Positions 8,736-18,168 of a DNA stretch of 64,000 bases are shown here, in pieces (the first letter of the stretch is position 1; each line of letters begins with the position of its first letter). The stretch is taken from assembly GCA_900215285.1 (NCBI GenBank), contig OCMG01000002.1, positions 372,001 through 436,000 of the forward strand, given 5' to 3'. The DNA is from Ensifer adhaerens. Lineage in GTDB: Bacteria; Pseudomonadota; Alphaproteobacteria; Rhizobiales; Rhizobiaceae. Below the pieces are notes generated by a model. That model made no database searches and was not told where the DNA came from. It was given only the letters and a program-made list of their open reading frames with translations. The translations under genes were made by a program, and so were the position numbers.

Positions 8736-10367
8736 ATGCGCGCTCTTATGCAGGAGCGGCAATTGCTCATTTCGTCTCTGATCGAGCATGCCGCGACTTA
8801 TCATCCGGACACCGAGATCGTCTCGCGGACCTGCGAAGGCACGACCGTTCGCTCCAGCTATCGCGAAATCCGCAGCCGCGCCAAGCAGTTGGCCAGGGCG
8901 CTGATCGCCATGGGCGTCAAGCCCGGTGACCGCGTCGGCACGCTCGCCTGGAACACGCATAGACACATGGAACTCTATTTCGCCGTCTCCGGCGTCGGCG
9001 CGGTGCTGCACACGGTCAACCCGCGGCTTTTCCCGGAGCAGATCGAGTACATCGTCAATCACGCCGAAGACAAGGTTCTCTTCTTCGACATCACCTTTGC
9101 CGGTCTGATCGGCAAGCTGCGCCCGCATCTCGGCACCGTCGAACGCTTCGTTGCTATGACCGACCACGCACACCTGCCTGCGGAAGCCGGCGACTGTGCA
9201 GCCTATGAAGATGTGATCGCCGCTCAGGACGACCATTTGGACTGGCCACAGTTTGCGGAAACCGAGGCCTCGTCGCTCTGCTACACCTCCGGCACCACCG
9301 GCAATCCCAAGGGTGTGCTCTATAGCCACCGTTCGACGCTGCTGCATTCCTTCACCGCCTGCTCGGTCGATGGCCTGCGCCTGTCGAGCCGCGACAGCGT
9401 GCTGCTGGCCGTACCGCTCTTCCATGTGAATGCCTGGGGCATCCCTTACGCATCCGCCATGTGCGGCGCCAAGGTCGTGCTTCCCGGCCCCTGGCTCGAC
9501 GGCAAGAGCCTTTTCGATCTGGCCGCGGAAGAGAACTGCAATTTCTCGCTCGGCGTGCCGACGGTCTGGCTCGGTTTTCTGAAATATATCGAGGAGACCC
9601 CCGGCCTCGATCTCGGCCGCATCAAGCTGGAACGCGTCGTCATCGGCGGGTCGGCAGCACCACGCGCCATCATCGAGAAGCTGCATCATATCCTGGGCGC
9701 CGAGACGCTGCATGCCTGGGGCATGAGCGAAACAAGCCCGCTCGGCACGATCGGCAATCTCCTGCCGAAGCATCGCGATTTGCCCGTCGAAGAGCAGATC
9801 ACCATTCGCGCCAAGCAGGGCCGCGCCATCTATGGCGTCGAACTGCGCATCGTGAACGAAAACGGCGAGCCGCTGGCGCATGACGGCGAGACGAGCGGCG
9901 ACCTCAAGGTACGCGGCCCCTGGGTCACCGCCGGCTATTTCAAGGGCGAAGGCGGCGAGGTCCTGGACGAAGATGGCTGGTTTGCCACTGGCGACGTCGC
10001 CTGCATCGACCGCGAGGGCTATATCCGCCTCACCGACCGTTCCAAGGACGTCATCAAGTCCGGCGGCGAATGGATTTCCTCTATAGACCTCGAAAACGCA
10101 GCCGTCGCCCATCCCGCCGTGCAGGAGGCAGCCGTCATCGGCCTTCCGCATCCGAAATGGCAGGAGCGGCCGCTGCTGCTCGTCATCCGCAAGCCGCAGG
10201 CGGAGCCGGAAAAGCAGGAAATCCTCGATTTCCTCTCCGACCGCGTTGCCAAATGGTGGCTGCCTGACGACGTCGTCTTTGTCGACGAGTTGCCGCACAC
10301 GGCCACCGGCAAGCTGCAGAAGAACAAGCTTCGCGAGCAATTCCGCGACTTTACATTCAACACCTGA
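8736..10367 (+). CDS. AMP-forming acyl-CoA ligase (AlkK-like medium/long-chain type)
   Basis: A 543-residue adenylate-forming enzyme that activates a carboxylic acid to its CoA thioester. The P-loop motif [11 protein letters not shown] is at 183-193, LHAWGMSET mid-protein, [13 protein letters not shown] in the hinge region, and the C-terminal catalytic lysine is K526 in [10 protein letters not shown]. The N-terminal stretch [23 protein letters not shown] resembles the AlkK group of fatty acyl-CoA ligases. I chose the ATG at 8736, which has GGGAGG four bases upstream, over a TTG at 8724. It heads a probable operon running through two dehydrogenases, a hydratase and livGFHM. The acyl substrate is unknown. 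Confidence 0.9.
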   Translation: MRALMQERQLLISSLIEHAATYHPDTEIVSRTCEGTTVRSSYREIRSRAKQLARALIAMGVKPGDRVGTLAWNTHRHMELYFAVSGVGAVLHTVNPRLFPEQIEYIVNHAEDKVLFFDITFAGLIGKLRPHLGTVERFVAMTDHAHLPAEAGDCAAYEDVIAAQDDHLDWPQFAETEASSLCYTSGTTGNPKGVLYSHRSTLLHSFTACSVDGLRLSSRDSVLLAVPLFHVNAWGIPYASAMCGAKVVLPGPWLDGKSLFDLAAEENCNFSLGVPTVWLGFLKYIEETPGLDLGRIKLERVVIGGSAAPRAIIEKLHHILGAETLHAWGMSETSPLGTIGNLLPKHRDLPVEEQITIRAKQGRAIYGVELRIVNENGEPLAHDGETSGDLKVRGPWVTAGYFKGEGGEVLDEDGWFATGDVACIDREGYIRLTDRSKDVIKSGGEWISSIDLENAAVAHPAVQEAAVIGLPHPKWQERPLLLVIRKPQAEPEKQEILDFLSDRVAKWWLPDDVVFVDELPHTATGKLQKNKLREQFRDFTFNT

Positions 10368-10415
10368 GAGATAGCGGCAGGCCATTGTCCGCCGAAGACT
10401 TGAGAAGGAGCGACC

Positions 10416-11534
10416 ATGCCTCATCTGGTCATGGATGACGAAGACGGCGAACTGGCGATGCTGCGCGACAGCGTCGCCGCCTTTGCCGAGAACCGCCCCG
10501 GCCCGAAGACCGTGCGCGCGCTGCGCGGCGAGGGCCGCGACATGGACAAGGCGCAATGGGCCGAAATGGCCGAAGCCGGCTGGCTCGGCCTCATGCTGCC
10601 CGAAGAGCTTGGGGGTGCCGGCCTCGGCATCCGCCATCAGGCGATCATCAGCGAGGCGCTGGGCCGCGCGCTCATCCCCTCGCCCATGGCCAAGGCCTCC
10701 GTTCTGTCGTCGCTCTTGCTAACAGCTTCACCCGAAAGCGCCGAGCGCACCCGCCTTGCCGATGGCCTCATTGCCGGTAGCGCGATTGTCGTCCCTGCGA
10801 TTGAAGCCAACGGCCATCTCGTCCGCCTCAACGGTCGTCGCGAAGGCAACATGATCCGCCTCGACGGTCATATCGAGTTTGTCGAAGCCGCGCATTCGGC
10901 CACGGACTTCATCGTTCTCGCCGAGATCGATGGCAAGACGCTCGCGCTCAGCGTTCCGGCGGATGCCTCGGGCCTCAGCCGCGCCGACAAGGAGGGCGTC
11001 GAGGGCACGCCGCTGTCGATCCTCGTTCTCGAAGATTGCCGCGTCGCGCCGGAGAAATGCCTGATCGAGAATGTCGATGTCGGCACGATCGAAAAGGCCA
11101 TCGACCTTGCCCGCGTCGCCGCCTCCGCGGAGCTTTCCGGCATTGCATCCCGCGCCTTCGAGATGGCGCGCGAATACACGGTCAACCGCGTGCAGTTCGG
11201 CAAGCCGATCGCCTCCTTCCAGGTCATCCAGCACCGGCTGGTGGACCTCTGGACCGAGGCCGAAATGGCGGCCTCTGCCGTCGTCAACGCCATCGAGTTT
11301 CTGGAAGGCGAAGACGAGAAGGCTTCGCGCCTTGCCGTGCTCGCCGCCAAGGCGCGCGCCTCCGACGCCGCCTCGCTGATCGCCCGCCGGGCCATCCATC
11401 TTTACGGCGCGATGGGCTTCACCGACGAGTCCGATATCGGCCTCTATCTCAAGCGCGCCATCAATCTCGGCGGCATGCTCGGCCAGGCCGAGCAGCTGCG
11501 CCGCCAGTTCGTCATCGAGGAGCGGGCCGCCTGA
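10416..11534 (+). CDS. Acyl-CoA dehydrogenase, first of two (possibly the non-catalytic partner)
   Basis: A 372-residue acyl-CoA dehydrogenase-fold flavoprotein, with a good AAGGAG ribosome-binding site. The N-terminal helical domain (about 1-110) and the C-terminal helical domain ([28 protein letters not shown]) are clear. The usual C-terminal G-x-x-EIQR motif is absent; the protein ends with [27 protein letters not shown] second, more canonical dehydrogenase is encoded two genes downstream. Pairs of this kind form mixed alpha2-beta2 dehydrogenases in steroid side-chain catabolism, where one partner carries the catalytic residues. That arrangement is inferred here from sequence and order only. 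Confidence 0.85.
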   Translation: MPHLVMDDEDGELAMLRDSVAAFAENRPGPKTVRALRGEGRDMDKAQWAEMAEAGWLGLMLPEELGGAGLGIRHQAIISEALGRALIPSPMAKASVLSSLLLTASPESAERTRLADGLIAGSAIVVPAIEANGHLVRLNGRREGNMIRLDGHIEFVEAAHSATDFIVLAEIDGKTLALSVPADASGLSRADKEGVEGTPLSILVLEDCRVAPEKCLIENVDVGTIEKAIDLARVAASAELSGIASRAFEMAREYTVNRVQFGKPIASFQVIQHRLVDLWTEAEMAASAVVNAIEFLEGEDEKASRLAVLAAKARASDAASLIARRAIHLYGAMGFTDESDIGLYLKRAINLGGMLGQAEQLRRQFVIEERAA

Positions 11535-11553
11535 CGGCGCCCGGAGGAAACCC

Positions 11554-12330
11554 ATGCAGAACAATCTGATCAAGACCGAAATTGCCGACCACATTGCCGT
11601 CGTCACGATGAGAAACCCGCCCGTCAACGCCTATTCGCGCGACTTCGCCGAAGAGCTGATCGAGGTCTTCGACGAGTTGAACGATACGCCGGATGTCCGC
11701 GTGATCATCATCACCGGACAGGGCAAGATCTTCTCCGCAGGCGCCGACATCAAGTCGCGCGGCAATATCGGCGAGATCAAGGGCGAGACCTACCGGCATC
11801 TGCGCCGCACCCGCGAAGTGGCCAATTGCATCATGGAATGCAACAAGCCGGTGATTGCCGCCGTCAATGGCCCGGCGCTTGGCGCCGGCATGGGGCCGGT
11901 CACGAATGCCGACATCATTCTCGCCTCCGATAACGCCTTCTTCGCGCTGCCGGAGATCGATATCGGACTGATGGGCGGCGCCAAGCACACGATGCGCATC
12001 TTCCCGCATTCGCTGGCGCGGCGCATGATCCTGACCGGCTATCGCCTGCCCGCTGAGGAAGCCTATCGCCGCGGCATCATCGAGGCCTGCGTGCCGCTCG
12101 ACCAGCTGATGGAAGAAGCGATGAAAATCGCCCGCTCGATCGCCTCGAAGAGCCCGAAGGCGCTAAGCCTTGCCAAGCGCGCGATCAACACGGTCGAGAC
12201 CATGCCGCTGCGCGACGGCTATCGTTTCGAGCAGAACCTGACGGTGGAAATGACCCGGCACGAGGACTCCAAGGAGGCGATGCGCGCCTTCCTCGAAAAG
12301 CGCCCGGCCGTTTTCAAGGATGAAGCATGA
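11554..12330 (+). CDS. Enoyl-CoA hydratase/isomerase family protein
   Basis: A 258-residue crotonase-fold protein. It shows the oxyanion-hole segments GKIFSAGADIKSR (about 60-70) and GPALGAGMGPVTNADIILASDNAFF (about 105-125), and a C-terminal RHEDSKEAMRAFLEKRPAVFK typical of hydratases. The probable reaction is hydration of an enoyl-CoA made by the flanking dehydrogenases, with ring hydrolases and isomerases of the same fold as alternatives. The stop overlaps the start of the next dehydrogenase by 4 bp, so the two are translationally coupled. Confidence 0.9.
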   Translation: MQNNLIKTEIADHIAVVTMRNPPVNAYSRDFAEELIEVFDELNDTPDVRVIIITGQGKIFSAGADIKSRGNIGEIKGETYRHLRRTREVANCIMECNKPVIAAVNGPALGAGMGPVTNADIILASDNAFFALPEIDIGLMGGAKHTMRIFPHSLARRMILTGYRLPAEEAYRRGIIEACVPLDQLMEEAMKIARSIASKSPKALSLAKRAINTVETMPLRDGYRFEQNLTVEMTRHEDSKEAMRAFLEKRPAVFKDEA

Positions 12331-13484
12331 TGCAGACGGACTGGAACAGCCTTCCCGACGAGGAATTCCGAGAAATCTTCCGCGATTGGGTCGATGACAA
12401 TTGCCCAAGCGAGCTGCGCTACATGCGCAAGCAGCGGCCGACCTATGAAGAGGTCAAGGACTGGTATCAGGCGCTCTCAGAAAAGGGCTGGCTGTCGCCG
12501 GTGTGGCCGGTCGAATATGGCGGCATGGGGCTGAACCCGGCCAAACACATGATCTATGTGGAAGAATGGGCCCGCCTCGGCTGCCCGCGCATTCCCGATC
12601 ACGGCATCGGCCTGACAGGCCCCCTCCTCATCCAATATGGCACCGAGGAACAGAAGGCGGAATTCCTGCCGAAGATCCTATCCGGCGAACATGTCTGGTG
12701 CCAGGGCTATTCGGAACCGAATGCTGGTTCGGATCTCGCAAACCTTCGCACCTCCGCCGTGCTGGAAGATGGCCATTTTGTCGTCAACGGCCAGAAGATC
12801 TGGACGACCCTGGCCCATTGTGCCAACTGGATCCTCTTGCTGGTGCGCACCGACAAGGAAGCCAAGCCCCAGCGCGGCATCTCGGTCCTGCTGGTCGACA
12901 TGACGCTTCCGGGCGTCACCGTGCGCCCCATCGCAAACCTGCGCGGCGAAAAGGACTTCTGCGAAGTCTTCTTCGACAACGTCAAGGTGCCGGCCCATCG
13001 CCTCGTCGGCGAGGTCAACCAGGGCTGGACGCTGGCGAAATCCGTGCTCGGCCACGAACGCATCTTCCTCGGCGCGCCGACGCGGCCGGAATATGCGCTC
13101 GGACGCCTCGAAAAGCTCGCCAACAGCCGCGGCGCGTTCGAGGACCCGGCGTTCCTGTCGCGCTATGCGAAGCTGCGGCTCGATCTCTACGATCTCGGCT
13201 CCAGCTTCGAGCGCTTCGCCAAGATCCTGCGCTCGGGCGGTGAACTCGGCGCGGACGTCTCGATGCTGAAGATCGTCAATACCGAGCTTTATCAGCGGAT
13301 TACCGAAGAGATGCTGATGCTGGCGGGCGAGGAATCGCGCTACAATGACGATTTGGAAACGGAAAACGGCGATGTCGATGCGATGAACCTGTTCCTGGAT
13401 TCGCGTGCGCCTGCCATCTTCGGCGGCTCGAACGAAATCCAGCGCAACATTTTGGCTAAAGCCGTCCTCGGCCTGCCGGGATGA
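12327..13484 (+). CDS. Acyl-CoA dehydrogenase, second of two (canonical)
   Basis: A 385-residue acyl-CoA dehydrogenase. The flavin/substrate segment WCQGYSEPNAGSDLANLRTSA is at about 128-148. The central beta domain is followed by the C-terminal motif FGGSNEIQRNILAKAVLGLPG expected of active members. It oxidises acyl-CoA to 2-enoyl-CoA with FAD and passes electrons to ETF. The start codon overlaps the hydratase stop (ATGA); a second ATG directly follows and cannot be excluded. It is 129 bp upstream of livG, and the gap holds a short rhizobial repeat but no terminator. Confidence 0.9.
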   Translation: MMQTDWNSLPDEEFREIFRDWVDDNCPSELRYMRKQRPTYEEVKDWYQALSEKGWLSPVWPVEYGGMGLNPAKHMIYVEEWARLGCPRIPDHGIGLTGPLLIQYGTEEQKAEFLPKILSGEHVWCQGYSEPNAGSDLANLRTSAVLEDGHFVVNGQKIWTTLAHCANWILLLVRTDKEAKPQRGISVLLVDMTLPGVTVRPIANLRGEKDFCEVFFDNVKVPAHRLVGEVNQGWTLAKSVLGHERIFLGAPTRPEYALGRLEKLANSRGAFEDPAFLSRYAKLRLDLYDLGSSFERFAKILRSGGELGADVSMLKIVNTELYQRITEEMLMLAGEESRYNDDLETENGDVDAMNLFLDSRAPAIFGGSNEIQRNILAKAVLGLPG

Positions 13485-13491
13485 CCAAAGC

Positions 13492-13541
13492 AATTCCAGC
13501 GAAAGTGGAAACCGGTTTCGCGTCCGGAATTGCGTAAAACA
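13492..13541. repeat. Short rhizobial intergenic repeat, copy A
   Basis: A 50-bp element starting AATTCCAGCGAAAGTGG, with the palindromic core GGAAACCGGTTTCGCGTCC and ending TTGCGTAAAACAA. Closely similar copies occur at 30942-31045 and 32280-32364. It lies in the dehydrogenase-livG gap. This family of short elements recurs between genes in rhizobial genomes. Confidence 0.75.
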
Positions 13542-13613
13542 AAGAGACAAAACATCCGGCCGTTCAGGAGGAGCGAGCGGCCGGGTGAAAAGGGAAATGG
13601 GGAGGAGACAGAC

Positions 13614-14423
13614 GTGTCTGACGTCGCAGCGCCCGTGCGCGCGCCCACTGCCGCAAATTCCGCCACAAGCGGGGCAGACAATATTCTCGTCGCGGAGAAC
13701 ATTTCGCGGCGCTTCGGCGCGTTTCTCGCCGTCAACGATGTCAGCCTGTCGGTGCGGCGCGGCTCGATCCATGCGCTGATCGGCCCGAACGGCGCGGGCA
13801 AGACCACCTGCTTCAACCTGCTGACCAAGGCGCTGCCGCTGACGTCCGGCCGCATCGCCTTCAATGGCAAGGACATTTCGGCACTGCGCTCGGCCAATGT
13901 CGCGCGGCTCGGCCTCGTCCGCTCCTTCCAGATCTCGGCGACCTTCCCCAACCTCACGCTTCTCGAAAACGTGCGCGTGGCGCTGCAGGCGACCTATGGC
14001 AAGGCCTTCCATTTCTGGCGCTCCATAGCTGCCGTGAAGAATCTCAACACCCGCGCCATCGAACTGCTTGATCAGGTCGGCCTCGCCGGCAGCCGTGATC
14101 TCATGGCCTCCGAGCTTTCCTACGGCAAGAAGCGCGCGCTGGAGATTGCAACGACGCTGGCGCTGGAGCCGGACCTGCTGTTGCTGGACGAACCGACGGC
14201 CGGCATGGGCCATGAAGATATCGAGCCGATCACCCGGCTGATCCGCAAGGTCGCGGAAGGCCGGACCGTGCTTCTGGTCGAACACAATCTGTCCGTCGTC
14301 TCGACGCTCTGCGACCGCGTGACCGTGCTTCAGCACGGCCAGATCATCGCCGATGGCAGCTATGAGGCCGTGTCGCGCGACCCGCTGGTGCGCACCGCCT
14401 ATATGGGAGAAGAGGATGAGTGA
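13614..14423 (+). CDS. livG: LIV-type ABC transporter ATP-binding protein LivG
   Basis: A 269-residue ABC ATPase of the branched-chain amino acid (HAAT) type. Walker A is GPNGAGKTT, the signature region is LSYGKKRALEIA and Walker B is LLLLDEPTAGM, ending with the LivG-type HNLSVVSTLCDRVTVL. I chose GTG 13614 as start because GGGGAGGAG lies just before it; an open frame from 13530 runs through repeat sequence. It powers uptake with LivF, LivH, LivM and a periplasmic protein. The catabolic setting suggests the cargo is the island's growth substrate rather than an amino acid; LIV systems for aromatic and alicyclic acids are known. Confidence 0.92.
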   Translation: MSDVAAPVRAPTAANSATSGADNILVAENISRRFGAFLAVNDVSLSVRRGSIHALIGPNGAGKTTCFNLLTKALPLTSGRIAFNGKDISALRSANVARLGLVRSFQISATFPNLTLLENVRVALQATYGKAFHFWRSIAAVKNLNTRAIELLDQVGLAGSRDLMASELSYGKKRALEIATTLALEPDLLLLDEPTAGMGHEDIEPITRLIRKVAEGRTVLLVEHNLSVVSTLCDRVTVLQHGQIIADGSYEAVSRDPLVRTAYMGEEDE

Positions 14424-15147
14424 GACGGCCCTGAAATCCTCTGCTGCGCCGGCGATGCTGTCGGTGGAAAACCTGCATGCATGGTATGCCGAGTCCAAGG
14501 TGCTCCATGGCATCAACTTCGACGTCCGCGAGGGCGAGCTGCTGACGCTGATCGGCCGCAACGGCGCGGGCAAGACAACGACGCTGCGCGCCATCATGGG
14601 CATCCTGCAGAAGCGCACCGGCTCGATCCGCATCAACGGCGACGAGCTGATCGGCAAGCGCACCTTCGAGATCGCCCGCAAGGGTATCGCCTATTGCCCG
14701 GAAGAGCGGGCCATCTTCTCCTCGCTCTCCGTGCGCGAAAACCTTCTGCTGCCCCCGGTCCTGAAGCCCGGTGGCTTGAGCGAAGAGGAAGTTTTCGAAA
14801 TCTTTCCGAACCTGCTCCGCCGCGCTTCCAGCCAGGGAACCAAGCTTTCCGGCGGCGAACAGCAGATGCTCGCGCTCGCCCGCATCCTGCGTACCGGCTC
14901 GCGTCTGCTTCTCCTCGATGAGCCGAGCGAGGGCCTCGCTCCCGTTGTCGTCAAGGAAATCGGCGAGATGATCCTGAAGATCAAGGCGCGGGGCTACACC
15001 GTTCTTCTGGTTGAACAAAATCTGCGCTTCGCCCGCAAGGTCGCCGACCGGCATGTCGTCATCGAGAACGGCGAAGTCGCCGACATCCTGACGGCGGAAG
15101 AGGTCGAGCGCGCGCCCGAGCGCATCCAATCCTATCTGGGAGTCTAG
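14416..15147 (+). CDS. livF: LIV-type ABC transporter ATP-binding protein LivF
   Basis: A 243-residue ABC ATPase with Walker A GRNGAGKTTTLRAIMG, signature LSGGEQQMLALAR and Walker B LLLLDEPSEGLAP, the last being typical of LivF. It starts at ATG 14416, eight bases inside the end of livG, after AGAGG. It partners LivG as the second nucleotide-binding subunit of the same importer at the inner membrane. The operon order livG-livF-livH-livM is continuous with almost no spacing. Confidence 0.92.
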   Translation: MSETALKSSAAPAMLSVENLHAWYAESKVLHGINFDVREGELLTLIGRNGAGKTTTLRAIMGILQKRTGSIRINGDELIGKRTFEIARKGIAYCPEERAIFSSLSVRENLLLPPVLKPGGLSEEEVFEIFPNLLRRASSQGTKLSGGEQQMLALARILRTGSRLLLLDEPSEGLAPVVVKEIGEMILKIKARGYTVLLVEQNLRFARKVADRHVVIENGEVADILTAEEVERAPERIQSYLGV

Positions 15148-15149
15148 GA

Positions 15150-16010
15150 ATGACCGTCCAGCTGCTTGCCGGCCAATTGCTTCTCGGCCTGATCAACGGG
15201 TCCTTCTATGCGCTCTTGAGCATGGGTCTTGCGATCATTTTCGGCCTAATGAACGTGGTCAACTTTGCGCATGGCGCGCAATACATGATCGGCGCCTTCA
15301 CCGCCTGGTTCCTGCTAACCAATTTCGGCGTGCCCTACTGGGCCGCGCTGGTGATTGCCCCGCTGATCGTCGCGGCCCTTGCGATGATCATGGAGCGCCT
15401 GCTGCTGCGTCCGCTCTCCAATCTCGACCACCTCTACGGGCTGCTCGCGACCTATGCGATCGCCCTGATCGTCGAGGGGCTGGTGCGCCAGCGCTACGGC
15501 GCAACCGGCATTCCCTATGAAAGTCCGATCAAGGGCGGCATCCATCTCGGCTTCATGTTCCTGCCCTGGTATCGCCTGTGGGTCGTCCTCTTCTCGGTCG
15601 TCACCTGCATCGGCACATGGTATCTCATCGAAAAGACGCGGCTGGGTGCCTATCTGCGCGCTGCGAACGAAATGCCGCAGATCGTCGAATCCTTCGGCAT
15701 CAACGTGCCGAAGATGATCACGCTGACCTATGGCTTCGGCGCGGGCCTCGCCGCCCTCTCTGGTGTGCTTGCCGCCCCCATCTACCAGGTCTCGCCCTCC
15801 ATGGGCTCCAACGTCATGATCGTCGTCTTCGCTATCGTCGTCATCGGCGGCATGGGCTCGATCTCGGGCGCGATCATCACGGGCTATCTGCTGGGCATCG
15901 TCGAGGGTCTGACCAAGATCGTCTATCCGGAAGGCGCCAACATGGTCGTCTTCGTCTTCATGGCCGCGGCGCTGATGTGGCGTCCTGACGGCATGATGAA
16001 GTCGAACTGA
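15150..16010 (+). CDS. livH: LIV-type ABC transporter permease LivH
   Basis: A 286-residue hydrophobic permease of the LivH family. It begins LLAGQLLLGLINGSFYALLSMGLAIIFGLMNVVNFAHGAQYM, the family's characteristic first two membrane segments with the NFAHG motif. A further set of helices ends in GGMGSISGAIITGYLLGIVEG, the EAA-like loop region that contacts the ATPases. It starts two bases after the livF stop. About eight membrane segments can be read. Confidence 0.92.
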   Translation: MTVQLLAGQLLLGLINGSFYALLSMGLAIIFGLMNVVNFAHGAQYMIGAFTAWFLLTNFGVPYWAALVIAPLIVAALAMIMERLLLRPLSNLDHLYGLLATYAIALIVEGLVRQRYGATGIPYESPIKGGIHLGFMFLPWYRLWVVLFSVVTCIGTWYLIEKTRLGAYLRAANEMPQIVESFGINVPKMITLTYGFGAGLAALSGVLAAPIYQVSPSMGSNVMIVVFAIVVIGGMGSISGAIITGYLLGIVEGLTKIVYPEGANMVVFVFMAAALMWRPDGMMKSN

Positions 16011-16020
16011 GGAGAACCCG

Positions 16021-16977
16021 ATGAACAAGACACTCCTCATTGCCGCAGTCGCGCTCGTCGCAGCCCTCATCGCGCCGGTCTATATCTATCCGGTGCTGCT
16101 GATGACGATCCTGTGCTTCGCGATCTTCGCGTCGTCCTTCAATCTGCTGCTGGGCTATGCCGGCCTCCTGAGCTTCGGCCATGCCATGTTCTTCGGCACG
16201 TCGGCTTACATCACGGGCTACATTCTGAAGACGACGCCGATCTCGCTGGAGCTGGCACTGATCGGCGGCATGCTGGTCTCGACCGTGATGGCGGCGCTCG
16301 TCGGCCTGCTTGCGATCCGCCGCGCGGGCATCCAGTTCGCCATGATCACGTTGGCCTTCTCGCAATTCGTCTATTTCGTGCTGTTGCAGGCGCCCTTTAC
16401 CGGCGGCGAAAACGGCATGCAGGGCATCCCGCGCAACGCGCTTTTCGGCCTGATCGACGTGAAGGACAGCTTCCACTTCTATTACGTCGTGCTCGCCGTC
16501 TCCGCGCTCGCGCTCTTCCTGTTCTACCGCATCGTCAATTCACCCTTCGGCGAAATCCTGCGCGCCATCAAGGACAAGGAACCGCGCGTCGAGTCCCTCG
16601 GGATGAAGCCGGAGCAGTTCAAGTATCTCGCCTTCGTCCTCTCGGCGTCACTCGCCGGCCTCGCAGGCGCCTTGAAAGCAACCGTCTTCCAGTTCGCCAC
16701 GCTCACCGATGCCTCCTGGCCGATCTCAGGCGAGGTCATTCTCATGACTCTGCTGGGTGGGCTCGGCACATTGAGCGGCCCGATGTTCGGCGCGGCCATC
16801 GTTGTCATCCTGAATGACGAACTTGCCGGCCTCGGCGAATGGGCGCTGATCGCGCAGGGCGTCATCCTGCTCGTCGTCATCGTCTTCTTCCGTCGCGGTT
16901 TTGTCGGCGAGATCGCGGCGCTGCTGGCGAAAGGGAAGAATCCGGCGGCAAAAACGGACGCCGAAGCGACGGCTTGA
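16021..16977 (+). CDS. livM: LIV-type ABC transporter permease LivM
   Basis: A 318-residue permease of the LivM family. Several hydrophobic segments follow the opening (SFNLLLGYAGLLSFGHAMFFGTSAYITGY, the GxxSFGHA motif). The cytoplasmic-loop region is FGEILRAIKDKEPRVESLGM and the late segment LMTLLGGLGTLSGPMFGAAIVV. It ends the liv operon. A palindromic rhizobial repeat follows at once and may shape the 3' end of the transcript. No binding protein is in this operon; the likely partner is the product encoded at 19004-20227, across the iclR gene. Confidence 0.92.
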   Translation: MNKTLLIAAVALVAALIAPVYIYPVLLMTILCFAIFASSFNLLLGYAGLLSFGHAMFFGTSAYITGYILKTTPISLELALIGGMLVSTVMAALVGLLAIRRAGIQFAMITLAFSQFVYFVLLQAPFTGGENGMQGIPRNALFGLIDVKDSFHFYYVVLAVSALALFLFYRIVNSPFGEILRAIKDKEPRVESLGMKPEQFKYLAFVLSASLAGLAGALKATVFQFATLTDASWPISGEVILMTLLGGLGTLSGPMFGAAIVVILNDELAGLGEWALIAQGVILLVVIVFFRRGFVGEIAALLAKGKNPAAKTDAEATA

Positions 16978-16996
16978 AGCGAGGCGCTCGCGGGAT

Positions 16997-17128
16997 CCCC
17001 CTCACCCCGCGCCTCCGCTGACGCTCGGCGTACCTCTCCCCGATGGGGCGAGGATGGCCGAGAGGTTGCGGCAAACTCCCTCTTCTCCCCACCGTGGAGA
17101 AGGTGGCCCGAAGGGTCGGATGAGGGGG
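16997..17128. repeat. Long palindromic rhizobial intergenic repeat, copy 1
   Basis: A 132-bp element bounded by CCCCTCACCCC and a closing GGATGAGGGGG. It contains internal hairpins (CCTCTCCCCGATGGGGCGAGG; CTTCTCCCCACCGTGGAGAAGG) and a GGCCCGAAGGG block. It matches the RIME-like mosaic elements of rhizobia. A second copy in opposite orientation lies at 26401-26522. It sits between convergent livM and iclR. Confidence 0.8.
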
Positions 17129-17170
17129 CTGCCTAAACCAAGAGCGTTTCTATCATCTACTGTCGGCTTT

Positions 17171-17950
17171 TCAGAACTCGATCTCGACTGGCTGGTCGAA
17201 CGGATCACTCGGCACCACGGTTTTCGCCGCCTTCTGCAACACCGAAAGATAACGGTCATGGTTCTGGCGAATGCGCTCCAGCGCCCCGCCAAGACCGAGC
17301 ACCACAGGCTGCCCCTGGATGGTCACCGGAAGCATGACGCAGATCGTGCCCCCACCCAGAAACGGGACGTTCTCGACCGAGCAATAGCCCTGCTGGCGGA
17401 TCGTCCGGATCTTCTCCATCATGTCGCCGACCTTGACCCGGTCGGCCGCCTTCGGTGTCGCAATATTGGCACGACGGATGACGTTGTCGATCTTGTCGTC
17501 GGGCATGGTGGACATCAGAAGCCAGCCCACTGCCGACTGTGTAAGGAGCCGCATGGCCCCCTCTTCGACATGGAAACGCAGCGCATGGACCGACTGCACG
17601 ATCTGCACATATTGCAGGTAGATGTCGTTCTTGGTGTTGATCGAAACCGTCTCGCCGGTCGCCGCATGGACGTCGCGCATCGCCTCGATGACCCGCCCCG
17701 AACCGAAGAGCGCGCGCGGCACCCAGTCGCCCAGCGACGTCACCTTCACGGTCGGAAAATACAGCCGCTCGCGACGGTCGAAATTGAGGTAGCCAAGCGT
17801 AATGAGTGTCTTGAGCAGAACCGTCGTACTCGACTGCGGATAGCCCAGTGCGGCGGCGATTTCTGACATCGCACGCGGCTGCCTAACCCTTTTGAAAAAC
17901 TCAAGAATTTCTAAAGCCCGCATGGCGGACTTGACCTGCGACGTCTGCAC
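17171..17950 (-). CDS. IclR-family transcriptional regulator
   Basis: A 259-residue IclR regulator. The winged helix-turn-helix at about 6-60 (SAMRALEILEFFKRVRQPRAMSEIAAALGYPQSSTTVLLKTLITLGYL) is followed by the GAF-like effector domain (about 80-255). I chose GTG 17950, which has GGGAGGAG just upstream. The frame stays open to an ATG at 18001, but that would read through the palindromic site. The gene lies between the transporter operon and the SDR/binding-protein operon. A TTCAC-N4-ATGAA site is 28 bp before its start, and the same motif occurs before other genes of the island. It is therefore the best candidate for the island's regulator, with autoregulation likely. Confidence 0.9.
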   Translation of the reverse strand: MQTSQVKSAMRALEILEFFKRVRQPRAMSEIAAALGYPQSSTTVLLKTLITLGYLNFDRRERLYFPTVKVTSLGDWVPRALFGSGRVIEAMRDVHAATGETVSINTKNDIYLQYVQIVQSVHALRFHVEEGAMRLLTQSAVGWLLMSTMPDDKIDNVIRRANIATPKAADRVKVGDMMEKIRTIRQQGYCSVENVPFLGGGTICVMLPVTIQGQPVVLGLGGALERIRQNHDRYLSVLQKAAKTVVPSDPFDQPVEIEF

Positions 17951-17977
17951 TTGGCTCTCCTCCCAGAGAGGCGCGGT

Positions 17978-17991
17978 TTCACATTCATGAA
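17978..17991. promoter_or_regulatory. Palindromic operator, copy 3 (TTCAC-N4-ATGAA), iclR/SDR intergenic region
   Basis: TTCACATTCATGAA lies between the divergent iclR and SDR genes. Exactly 25 bp downstream (18017-18022) is TTGTTA, a possible -35 for the SDR operon; its -10 is poor. The site also lies where the iclR promoter would be, so binding could repress iclR and activate the SDR operon. Confidence 0.5.
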
Positions 17992-18168
17992 TATGAACCA
18001 CACGTATGAAATGCGATTGTTAAGATGACAGTTGGCGTGACAGAGTGTGTCCAGTCAAGAGCGACTGTGATTTTTCGCATCGCTGAAGTCCACGCGAGGG
18101 AGGAGTTCTCGCGGGCAAAACTGGAGGAAGCCGGGGGTGAAGCGCCTTGCGGCCAGGAGTGAATTGAC

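Noticed and set aside
7947..10637. 896-codon minus-strand open frame across the SnoaL and acyl-CoA ligase genes
   Set aside because: It runs antisense to the ligase and out of frame with the SnoaL gene; both genes have strong motifs and ribosome-binding sites.
16978..17170. Repeat-rich gap as an attachment site or insertion-sequence remnant
   Set aside because: The sequence has the internal mosaic palindromes of rhizobial intergenic elements and no transposase fragment or tRNA end.
17951..18001. Longer N-terminus for the IclR regulator from ATG 18001
   Set aside because: It would translate through the palindromic operator; the GTG at 17950 has an excellent ribosome-binding site and starts just before the helix-turn-helix.
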